NCBI GenBank assembly: GCA_021812745.1
Contig: JAKAMS010000209.1
Coordinates: 1-5,223, forward strand
Reading direction: 5' to 3'
DNA from: Bacteroidota bacterium
GTDB lineage: Bacteria; Bacteroidota; Ignavibacteria; Ignavibacteriales; Melioribacteraceae
DNA length: 5,223 bases
The notes below the pieces were generated by a model. That model was given only the letters and a program-made list of their open reading frames with translations, ran no database searches and was not told the DNA's origin. Position 1 is the stretch's first letter, and the number at the start of each line of letters is the position of its first letter. Positions 1 to 5,223 of the stretch are shown in pieces. The position numbers were made by a program, and so were the translations under genes.

Positions 1-519
1 AATCCGGGCATAACTTGGCGCTAATAAAAATCCACCAGAGTTTGCTAACAGTCCGGAAATCAAACCAATAAAAATTGCGACAAGTATCAACCGAATACGC
101 CAATTTAGTGAGCGATTCGAATAGTTTATCTCCATTGTAACATGTTTATTCTCCACTTCCTTTGGGAAAAAAAGGAAACTCATACCAAACACAAGAACCA
201 TCAAGCCAGTAATAATCAACAGTGGAGTAGCACCTGTAAAAGCAGTAAGATAAGAACCAACTATTGTTGCAGGTACACCAAATAGAACGCTCCAGAGAAC
301 AATCTGCTTGTCCAACAAATTCGATTTCCAATATTCAACCGAGGCAATGAATGTACCTGGCACAGTTGCAGGCAATGGTGATGCTACTGCGATAAATCCG
401 GGTATTCCTATAAGACTTAGCATCGGTGTTGCAATTGCACTACCTCCCTTACCGAAAAGTCCACCAAGAAATCCAACTATTATTCCAATTAATAGAACAC
501 CGATGTAATGAAGAATCAT
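1..519 (-). CDS. TauE/SafE-family membrane transporter, C-terminus cut off by window edge
   Basis: Reading leftward from the ATG at 519, the frame is open to base 1 and gives 173 residues; family members are usually about 250-270, so the C-terminal third is missing. The protein is very hydrophobic, with likely membrane segments near residues 4-23, 73-94, 98-117 and 143-162. Both halves of the TauE/SafE internal repeat are visible: GGLFGKGGSAIATPML (about 19-34) and GLISGLLANSGGFLLAP (about 152-168). The family exports or imports small anions and organosulfur compounds (sulfite, sulfoacetate and similar) across the inner membrane; nothing here fixes the substrate. The start is chosen because GGAG lies 7 bases upstream and the first membrane helix begins at once. 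It follows the Ig-like lipoprotein gene by 43 bases on the same strand, so it may be the last visible gene of the same transcript. The family call is firm, the specificity unknown. Confidence 0.9.
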   Translation of the reverse strand, partial: MILHYIGVLLIGIIVGFLGGLFGKGGSAIATPMLSLIGIPGFIAVASPLPATVPGTFIASVEYWKSNLLDKQIVLWSVLFGVPATIVGSYLTAFTGATPLLIITGLMVLVFGMSFLFFPKEVENKHVTMEINYSNRSLNWRIRLILVAIFIGLISGLLANSGGFLLAPSYARI

Positions 520-526
520 TCTTTTA

Positions 527-530
527 CTCC
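527..530 (-). promoter_or_regulatory. Shine-Dalgarno site of the TauE/SafE gene
   Basis: The minus strand reads TTGGAGTAAAAGAATG, placing GGAG 7 bases before the ATG at 519. This fixes the start of the transporter. None of the other three starts in the window has a comparable purine-rich site. Confidence 0.7.
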
Positions 531-534
531 AATT

Positions 535-561
535 AGAAACAGAATTTACTGTAAAGAAACA
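535..561. repeat. Short palindrome between two 7-base direct repeats
   Basis: The 43-base gap between the lipoprotein stop and the transporter start holds AGAAACA twice (535-541 and 555-561, 20 bases apart) and, between them, the palindrome TTTAC-T-GTAAA (545-555). It could be a small operator for the transporter gene or a chance arrangement in AT-rich DNA. The stem is too short and AT-rich, and lacks a following T-run, so it is not a convincing terminator. Confidence 0.3.
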
Positions 562-562
562 T

Positions 563-2251
563 TTATTTTGGAAAATCTATATTCACACCGCCAACAGGCC
601 AGCGCGCTCTAAGATTTAATGTATCAGGATAAAACTTAAACACTTCCGATAGTTTGAATGGAAGGATAGTCCCGTAATCATATTTGTCATTCTTGTTTTT
701 ATCTTTGAAGCTCCATGCCAAATATTTACCGGGCACAACTTTTTTGAAATCAAAATTATTTTTTGCCCCGGCTTTTTGCGAATATTTTATTTTATTCTCC
801 TTAACGTTTTGGAGTACAATAAAAACATTTGAAGAATCGGGAACACCGGCAACAATTCCCGAAGCACCGCTGAAATCAAGTTCGTTGGAAGTTATAATTT
901 TATTTTGGAAGAGAGAATCAATTTTGTTTCCGTTTATATCGGTATAATTTTTCAGATTAAGTTTAAGAGTGTACTCAGCGCTTTGCCTCAGTTTTGATAA
1001 GACTGAAATTGTGAATGCGGCATCATCAATACGTTTTATGCCAAACCTGAATTTGTCCCCTTTAGCATCTTGGATTGTTAATCTCTCTTTCAAATCTGTT
1101 GTGTCTATAGCATCATTAAAAGAAATGGAAATCTTCGCGTCTTCAAAATCAACTTTGCCTTCAGGAAGTTCGCCGGCAACTTTAACTATCCTTAGCGCAA
1201 CTGTATCCAGATCATTTTTTACCGTAATAGAATTTTTCTCTTTAACGGACTGTCTTGAGTCAAGATTAAAAATTCCGTTAGAGATCAAAACCCATTCTTC
1301 TTTCTTTCCCAAAGTATCTCTCAACACAAGATAGAATTGATATGGTTTTGCGTCTCCCTTAAAAATATATTTTGGAACCACTTTTTTGTTTACGGTCGAA
1401 TCGAGCAGATAAAAATTTGAAGGTGATAATTTAACGCTGTCAATTTTATTATTGAACTCCACAAGTAAATGATTTCTATCTTTCATTATTATACTTGAGA
1501 TATTCGGTACGATTGTATCTTCTTTCGTAATAAAGAAATCAACGTCATTAACTTCGTTAGACTTATCTTTCAGTTCGACCTTCTTGAATTGCACTCCGAA
1601 CTCATCTTCATTCTTTTGATATTTTAAATCTTTTACTCTATCTCTAATTGCAAAAATTGTATAAGTACCGTCTCCAATTCCGGAGAGAAAAAACTTTCCA
1701 TTCTTACCAACCTGCGAAACATAATCCGGAGTTTGTTTACTTGGGTCAGTGCCCTTTCCTTCATTTTTATAAGCAAAAACCATAATGCCTTCACAGTTGG
1801 GATCATAAATCTTTCCAGTGATTTTTCCAGTATGAATTTTTTCTCCAGTAGAAAAAGCAAACGTGAATGGTTCAGCCATTTTATTACTGTTGTTCAGATC
1901 TCTTACATCTGTTCCTATTGTTACTGTGTAAGTTGTATTCTGTTTGAGAGTATCTTCAAAATTGACTCTTAGAGTTTTTCCGCTCCAATCATACTCCAAA
2001 GGTTTTAGTAATGTAGGTGAGATAAATATTGCATCTTGAATCGAACGTTTATCAACATATTCGCTGAAAGTGATCTCAAAATAATTTTCGTGAAAACTTG
2101 TTGTTCCATTTACGGGGAATGATTCTAATATTGTAGGCGGAATTTTATCTACTTCGCCTCCGCTCGGAGACATTTGATTAGCGCATTTCGAAAACAATAA
2201 CAAAGTGAATACTATTGCTGCGTTAAAAATTAGTTTTGATTTTTTCGCCAT
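563..2251 (-). CDS. Ig-like (Big_5) domain lipoprotein, Bacteroidota/Ignavibacteria type
   Basis: A complete 562-residue protein predicted to be exported and lipid-anchored. The N-terminus is a signal peptide (KK at 3-4, hydrophobic stretch about 7-20) ending in FSKC with Cys23, followed by CANQMSPSGGEVDKIPP, a start I recognise from a Bacteroidota family of Ig-like lipoproteins. Residues about 37-137 look like an SbsA-type Ig-like Big_5 domain, opening IPPTILESFPVNGT and closing FTFAFSTGE. A prealbumin/carboxypeptidase-regulatory-like fold follows at about 142-235, with GKFFLSGIGDGTYTIFAIRD. Residues about 245-455 look like further Ig-like modules. A second regulatory-like domain at about 461-535 includes DKNKNDKYDYG (517-527), an Asp/Asn-rich loop that could bind calcium. 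The tail RARWPVGGVNIDF also matches the family as I remember it. Its role is not established. The start overlaps the mltG end by 22 bases with no clear ribosome site, suggesting translational coupling. Lys at -1 of the lipobox is atypical. Confidence 0.88.
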   Translation of the reverse strand: MAKKSKLIFNAAIVFTLLLFSKCANQMSPSGGEVDKIPPTILESFPVNGTTSFHENYFEITFSEYVDKRSIQDAIFISPTLLKPLEYDWSGKTLRVNFEDTLKQNTTYTVTIGTDVRDLNNSNKMAEPFTFAFSTGEKIHTGKITGKIYDPNCEGIMVFAYKNEGKGTDPSKQTPDYVSQVGKNGKFFLSGIGDGTYTIFAIRDRVKDLKYQKNEDEFGVQFKKVELKDKSNEVNDVDFFITKEDTIVPNISSIIMKDRNHLLVEFNNKIDSVKLSPSNFYLLDSTVNKKVVPKYIFKGDAKPYQFYLVLRDTLGKKEEWVLISNGIFNLDSRQSVKEKNSITVKNDLDTVALRIVKVAGELPEGKVDFEDAKISISFNDAIDTTDLKERLTIQDAKGDKFRFGIKRIDDAAFTISVLSKLRQSAEYTLKLNLKNYTDINGNKIDSLFQNKIITSNELDFSGASGIVAGVPDSSNVFIVLQNVKENKIKYSQKAGAKNNFDFKKVVPGKYLAWSFKDKNKNDKYDYGTILPFKLSEVFKFYPDTLNLRARWPVGGVNIDFPK

Positions 2252-3270
2252 TGTCTGTACCGGCTTACGTTTAATTCATGTTCATTAATTGTTTTGGAAA
2301 AAACATGTCCGCCTTTTCCATTTGCAACAAAAAAAAGATAGTTGTTCTTCTCGGGATAGAGAGCTGCCATTATTGCATCTTTACCCGGATTGTTAATCGG
2401 TCCCGGCGGTAATCCGTAATATTTATAAGTGTTGAACTTAGAATCAATCTGTAAATCTTTCTTGAATATTCTGTTCTTATGCTTATCACGTATAAGATAC
2501 TGAACCGTTGGATCAGCTTGAAGCGGCATACCAATTCTCAATCTGTTGTAATAAACTCCGGCAATAGTCTTAAACTCACTTACTAGATTTGATTCTCCGT
2601 CAATGATTGAGGCAAGAGTAAGAATCTGTTGTTTAGTCATCTTTAATTCTTTCATACGCGCGTTAATCTTAGGAGTGAAGAATTTATCCATCTCTTCTTT
2701 TAATTTTTTTAATACATCTTCCGCGCTTACATTCGAATAAAAATAATAACTCTCCGGCATCAGATACCCTTCCAAATTATTTACGTTCAGGTTCAGATAA
2801 TTCAAAAATGATCTGCTCTTGCTAAGTTCCATCACTTTAGCGGAATCAACATGTAAATTATTTTGTAATATTTGTGCCACTTCACTTTGCCAAATACCTT
2901 CCGGAATTGTAACTAAAATTTGCGCTGTTGGAGAACCGTTAATAAGAAGTTCCACCAATTTAATGTAGTTCAAACCGTTTGGAATATTATATCTGCCGGC
3001 TTTTATTTTTTTCTCAGCTCCGTATAAATATGCGATTATCTTCATATTCATTTTATTCGGAATTATTTTATGAGAGTAGAGAGTATCAATCACTTGAGAA
3101 AGAGTTGAACCGTGCACAATATCAATTTCTACCGGTTCCTGCTGCTTATAATAATTTGGAGAGTAAAAAGTAAATAACAAGAGAACCAGTATAAACCCGA
3201 AAAAAGAAGCAACAACGATTAAATCGTTTCTTGTTATAATGGGTTTATTTCCTTTTTTCTCTTCTGCCAT
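2230..3270 (-). CDS. mltG: Endolytic murein transglycosylase MltG (YceG-like)
   Basis: A complete 346-residue protein, close to the E. coli MltG length of 340. MltG is an inner-membrane lytic transglycosylase that cleaves nascent glycan strands internally and is thought to set their length by releasing them from the synthesis machinery. The protein has a short basic cytoplasmic tail, one membrane helix at about 17-36, a LysM-like region at about 47-110, and the YceG domain to the end. Family landmarks are TIPEGIWQSEVAQIL (121-135), LEGYLMPESYYF (166-177), ASIIDGES (220-227), YYNRLRIGMPLQADPTVQYL (240-259), YGLPPGPINNPG (285-296) and YLFFVANGKGGHVFS (311-325). Glu226 aligns with the catalytic Glu of the usual ASIVEKET motif. 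The ATG at 3270 lacks a Shine-Dalgarno but gives the expected N-terminus. It lies 83 bases after tsaD and overlaps the lipoprotein start downstream. Confidence 0.97.
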   Translation of the reverse strand: MAEEKKGNKPIITRNDLIVVASFFGFILVLLLFTFYSPNYYKQQEPVEIDIVHGSTLSQVIDTLYSHKIIPNKMNMKIIAYLYGAEKKIKAGRYNIPNGLNYIKLVELLINGSPTAQILVTIPEGIWQSEVAQILQNNLHVDSAKVMELSKSRSFLNYLNLNVNNLEGYLMPESYYFYSNVSAEDVLKKLKEEMDKFFTPKINARMKELKMTKQQILTLASIIDGESNLVSEFKTIAGVYYNRLRIGMPLQADPTVQYLIRDKHKNRIFKKDLQIDSKFNTYKYYGLPPGPINNPGKDAIMAALYPEKNNYLFFVANGKGGHVFSKTINEHELNVSRYRQWRKNQN

Positions 3271-3285
3271 AAATTCAATTTCTGT

Positions 3286-3300
3286 TTAGAACAATTCTAA
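3286..3300. repeat. 15-base palindrome upstream of mltG
   Basis: TTAGAA-CAA-TTCTAA is a perfect 6-base inverted repeat with a 3-base spacer, beginning 16 bases before the mltG start codon. The flanking bases do not extend the pairing. Its position in the mltG leader would suit an operator or a weak hairpin in the mRNA, but AT-rich DNA produces such short palindromes by chance. Confidence 0.35.
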
Positions 3301-3331
3301 TATATAGATTTTTTTCTTTTAAAGAGTGTGA

Positions 3332-3345
3332 ATATACCTGTATAT
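3332..3345. repeat. 14-base palindrome just after tsaD
   Basis: ATATAC-CT-GTATAT is a perfect 6-base inverted repeat with a 2-base centre, starting 8 bases beyond the tsaD stop. A 2-base loop and an A/T-dominated stem make an RNA terminator unlikely. A protein-binding site is possible. I could not place a convincing -35/-10 or Bacteroidota-type -33/-7 promoter around it, although the AT-rich gap (3271-3353) is the most likely place for one. Confidence 0.3.
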
Positions 3346-3353
3346 AATTGGTA

Positions 3354-4373
3354 TTATTTAATGAAAGTGTGATCGCTCAGACTAGGGAAAGCGTTAAAAT
3401 CGAACGAGTATTTGATTCCGGCTTGATGAAGTTGAGAACCGCGGTAAGCTATCATTGCACCGTTATCTCCGCAAAATTCCGGAGAAGGAACTATAAATTT
3501 CTTTTTATACTTGATAGCAAGCTTTTGTAGTTCATCTCTCAGCATTTTATTTGCCGCAACACCGCCTGCTAATGAAATTGAATTTACTTTATATTTTCGA
3601 AGAGCTTTATCCGTGTTAGCCGTAAGAGCTTTTACAGCGGAATATTGAAAAGATGATGCAATCAATGGAAGATGTTCTTGAGGAATTTTTGACGCGTCGC
3701 CATATTCTTTTTGAATAAATCTAAGTACGGAAGTTTTAAGTCCGCTGAAAGAAAAATCAAATTCATTTTTGCATTGTGCAACCGGAAAATCAGCAAAGTC
3801 TGTTCTCTGGTTTAATGCCGCTTCTTGAATTTTAGGGCCACCCGGATAACCGAATCCCAACAATTTAGAAATCTTATCGAAAGCCTCACCTGCCGCATCA
3901 TCAATTGTTGTCCCAAGCTTTTTAATTCCGGTTTCACTTTCAACTAAAAGAAGTAATGTATGTCCGCCGGAAACAACCAAACAGAGATAAGGGAATTCCG
4001 GTTTTTCTTCCATTAAGAATCCGGAAAAAATATGTCCTTCAATGTGATTTACAGGAATAAACGGTTTCTTCGTACTATAGGCAAAACCTTTCGCAAAAGA
4101 TAAACCTACAAGCAGAGCGCCTATTAAACCGGGACCGGCAGTAGCGGAGACCAAATCAATTTGGTTAAGTGTAATTCCGGATTGCGTTAATGATTGTTTT
4201 ACTAGCGGCAATAAAATTTGAAGATGTGCCCGGCTTGAAAGTTCGGGCACTACTCCACCATAATTTGTATGAAAATCTTGAGATGAAATTAGATTTGAAA
4301 GAAGTTTTCCTTCAGAGATTACCGCAACGGAAGTTTCATCACACGAACTTTCGATTCCAAGAACATTCATCAT
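3354..4373 (-). CDS. tsaD: tRNA N6-adenosine threonylcarbamoyltransferase TsaD
   Basis: A complete 339-residue protein, the normal length for bacterial TsaD (formerly Gcp/YgjD). With TsaB and TsaE it transfers threonylcarbamoyl from threonylcarbamoyl-AMP to A37 of ANN-decoding tRNAs, making t6A, in the cytoplasm. The ASKHA fold is clear: VLGIESSCDETSVAVI (4-19), YGGVVPELSSRAH (38-50), the metal-binding HIEGH with His110 and His114, VVSGGHTLL (133-141), DDAAGEAFDKISKLLGFGYP (158-177), FSFSGLKTS (207-215), SLAGGVAANKMLRDEL (267-282) and CGDNGAMIAY (301-310), whose Asp303 is the expected third metal ligand. Every key residue is present, so the enzyme should be active. Two consecutive ATGs exist (4373 and 4370); the second gives MNVLGIESSCDET, closer to typical family starts, while the first yields an ATGA overlap with the upstream proline dehydrogenase. 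Neither has a Shine-Dalgarno, which favours translational coupling. No tsaB or tsaE is in view. Confidence 0.98.
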   Translation of the reverse strand: MMNVLGIESSCDETSVAVISEGKLLSNLISSQDFHTNYGGVVPELSSRAHLQILLPLVKQSLTQSGITLNQIDLVSATAGPGLIGALLVGLSFAKGFAYSTKKPFIPVNHIEGHIFSGFLMEEKPEFPYLCLVVSGGHTLLLLVESETGIKKLGTTIDDAAGEAFDKISKLLGFGYPGGPKIQEAALNQRTDFADFPVAQCKNEFDFSFSGLKTSVLRFIQKEYGDASKIPQEHLPLIASSFQYSAVKALTANTDKALRKYKVNSISLAGGVAANKMLRDELQKLAIKYKKKFIVPSPEFCGDNGAMIAYRGSQLHQAGIKYSFDFNAFPSLSDHTFIK

Positions 4374-5223
4374 TCAAAAGAAAAAATGCTTTTTGTAATG
4401 TGCCAGGCCATAGCTGGATTTTCCTGCAATCTCCGGATTGAATATTTGTACCAATGTTCACCAAACGGAACGTAAATGCGTATTTTATAACCGTCCGCAT
4501 TTATCTTGTCCCTCAAATTTTCAGTAACACCGTAGAGCATTTGGAATTCGAATTTATCTTTAGAGATATTTTTCTTTTTAATCAACTCGTAAGCACCTTT
4601 AATCAGATAGTCATCATGAGTAGCAATTCCAACATAGTTTCCGTTATCCAGAATTAGCTCCAATACTTTTAGGTAATTATCTCTAACTTCTTGTCTTCCC
4701 TTAAAAGCTATCTCTTCCGGCTCAACATAAATTCCTTTACATAAGCGGTAATTAGTACCCTGCTGATTTAGCTTTTCAACATCATCAAAAGTTCTTCTAA
4801 GATATGCCTGGACAACCACTCCAACATTAGAGTATTTTTCTTTCATCTTGTTAAGAAGATCAAAAGTTAGATCTGTTGTTGATGAATCCTCCATATCAAT
4901 TCTGACAAAATTATTATACCCTTTCGCCTTTTCAAGTATCTCTGATATCTGAGAATAACAAAAATCTTTGTCAATAATCAGACCTAACTGCGTAGGTTTC
5001 AGAGAAAGATTCGCATTAAGTTTGTGATGATTAATTGCATCGAGAACTTCCAGACATTCTTTTTTAGCTAATTCCGACTCACGTTTAGTATTAACCGCTT
5101 CACCAAGAACGTCTATGGTTGCAAGAATCCCTTTTGCATTTAGTTCTTTGGTAACTCTTACAGCATCATCAAGCGTATTGCCAGCGATATACTTTTTCGC
5201 AAAAATATGAACTATAGATTTTG
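4370..5223 (-). CDS. Proline dehydrogenase (monofunctional, FAD), N-terminus cut off by window edge
   Basis: The open frame runs from the right edge to a TGA at 4370-4372, giving 283 residues. Monofunctional enzymes are about 300, so only the first 20-30 residues are missing. It oxidises L-proline to pyrroline-5-carboxylate using FAD, the first step of proline catabolism. Numbering from the first visible residue, the TIM-barrel landmarks are ATIDVLGE (34-41), LSLKPTQLGL (72-81), VRIDMEDSS (106-114), VVQAYLRRT (136-144), YRLCKGIYVEP (158-168), GIATHDD (198-204), FEFQMLYGV (224-232) and YVPFGEHWYKYSIRRLQENP (250-269). Lys75, Asp109, Tyr250 and the pair Arg263/Arg264 match the substrate-pocket residues of the Thermus enzyme by motif and spacing. 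An ATG at 4894 is Met110 inside the conserved IDMEDS motif and is not the true start. There is no fused aldehyde dehydrogenase domain, so the P5C dehydrogenase must be encoded elsewhere. It overlaps tsaD by 4 bases. Confidence 0.95.
   Translation of the reverse strand, partial: KSIVHIFAKKYIAGNTLDDAVRVTKELNAKGILATIDVLGEAVNTKRESELAKKECLEVLDAINHHKLNANLSLKPTQLGLIIDKDFCYSQISEILEKAKGYNNFVRIDMEDSSTTDLTFDLLNKMKEKYSNVGVVVQAYLRRTFDDVEKLNQQGTNYRLCKGIYVEPEEIAFKGRQEVRDNYLKVLELILDNGNYVGIATHDDYLIKGAYELIKKKNISKDKFEFQMLYGVTENLRDKINADGYKIRIYVPFGEHWYKYSIRRLQENPAMAWHITKSIFSFE

Noticed and set aside
146..508. Open frames at 146-331 (minus) and 308-508 (plus)
   Set aside because: Both overlap the TauE/SafE reading frame, which has clear family motifs and runs off the left edge. 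The small frames have no coherent motifs.
684..1334. Plus-strand open frames of 87 and 121 residues (684-947 and 969-1334)
   Set aside because: They lie wholly antisense to the well-supported lipoprotein gene, show no recognisable domain and look like chance shadows in AT-rich DNA.
1633..1972. Open frames at 1633-1860 (minus) and 1733-1972 (plus)
   Set aside because: Out-of-frame shadows inside the lipoprotein gene, with no start signals or domains.
3332..3345. Rho-independent terminator after tsaD
   Set aside because: The stem is A/T-dominated with a 2-base loop and no T-run follows on the minus strand, so it would not form a stable terminator hairpin.
4190..4657. Plus-strand frames at 4190-4441 and 4454-4657
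   Set aside because: Antisense to tsaD and proline dehydrogenase, both intact and strongly conserved; no independent support.
4370..4894. A 174-residue protein starting at the ATG at 4894
   Set aside because: The frame continues upstream to the window edge with conserved proline dehydrogenase sequence. The ATG is an internal Met in the IDMEDS motif.

Overview
This is an AT-rich stretch (roughly 35% G+C from a few sampled lines) carrying five tightly packed protein genes, all on the minus strand. It reads like ordinary chromosome from a Bacteroidota/Chlorobiota/Ignavibacteriota-type bacterium. The main clues are the Cys-Ala-Asn lipoprotein with a 'SPSGGEVDKIPP' N-terminus followed by an SbsA-type Ig-like (Big_5) domain, a form I know from that superphylum, and the scarcity of Shine-Dalgarno sequences. 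I favour an Ignavibacteria-like lineage on base composition and gene set, but a specific taxon cannot be proven from this window.

In the direction of transcription (right to left) the layout is: a 5'-truncated monofunctional proline dehydrogenase (5223 to 4370); tsaD, the tRNA t6A transferase gene, overlapping it by 4 bases (4373 to 3354); an 83-base gap with two short palindromes; mltG, the endolytic murein transglycosylase gene (3270 to 2230); a 562-residue Ig-like-domain lipoprotein whose start overlaps the mltG end by 22 bases (2251 to 563); a 43-base gap; and a 3'-truncated TauE/SafE-family membrane transporter (519 to the left edge). There is no stretch over 300 bases without a gene, and I see no RNA genes, mobile elements or CRISPR.

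The two overlaps define two translationally coupled pairs, ProDH-tsaD and mltG-lipoprotein. The whole block could be one transcript, since no convincing terminator separates the genes. The functions are mixed: proline oxidation, tRNA modification, peptidoglycan strand release, an envelope lipoprotein and anion/organosulfur-type export. The pairing most suggestive of shared function is MltG with the Ig-like lipoprotein, both predicted to act in the cell envelope. I found no clear novel system. The points worth a second look are the non-canonical lipobox, the tight couplings, the palindromes upstream of mltG, an apparent excess of CCGG, and the tauE start being the only one with a good Shine-Dalgarno.
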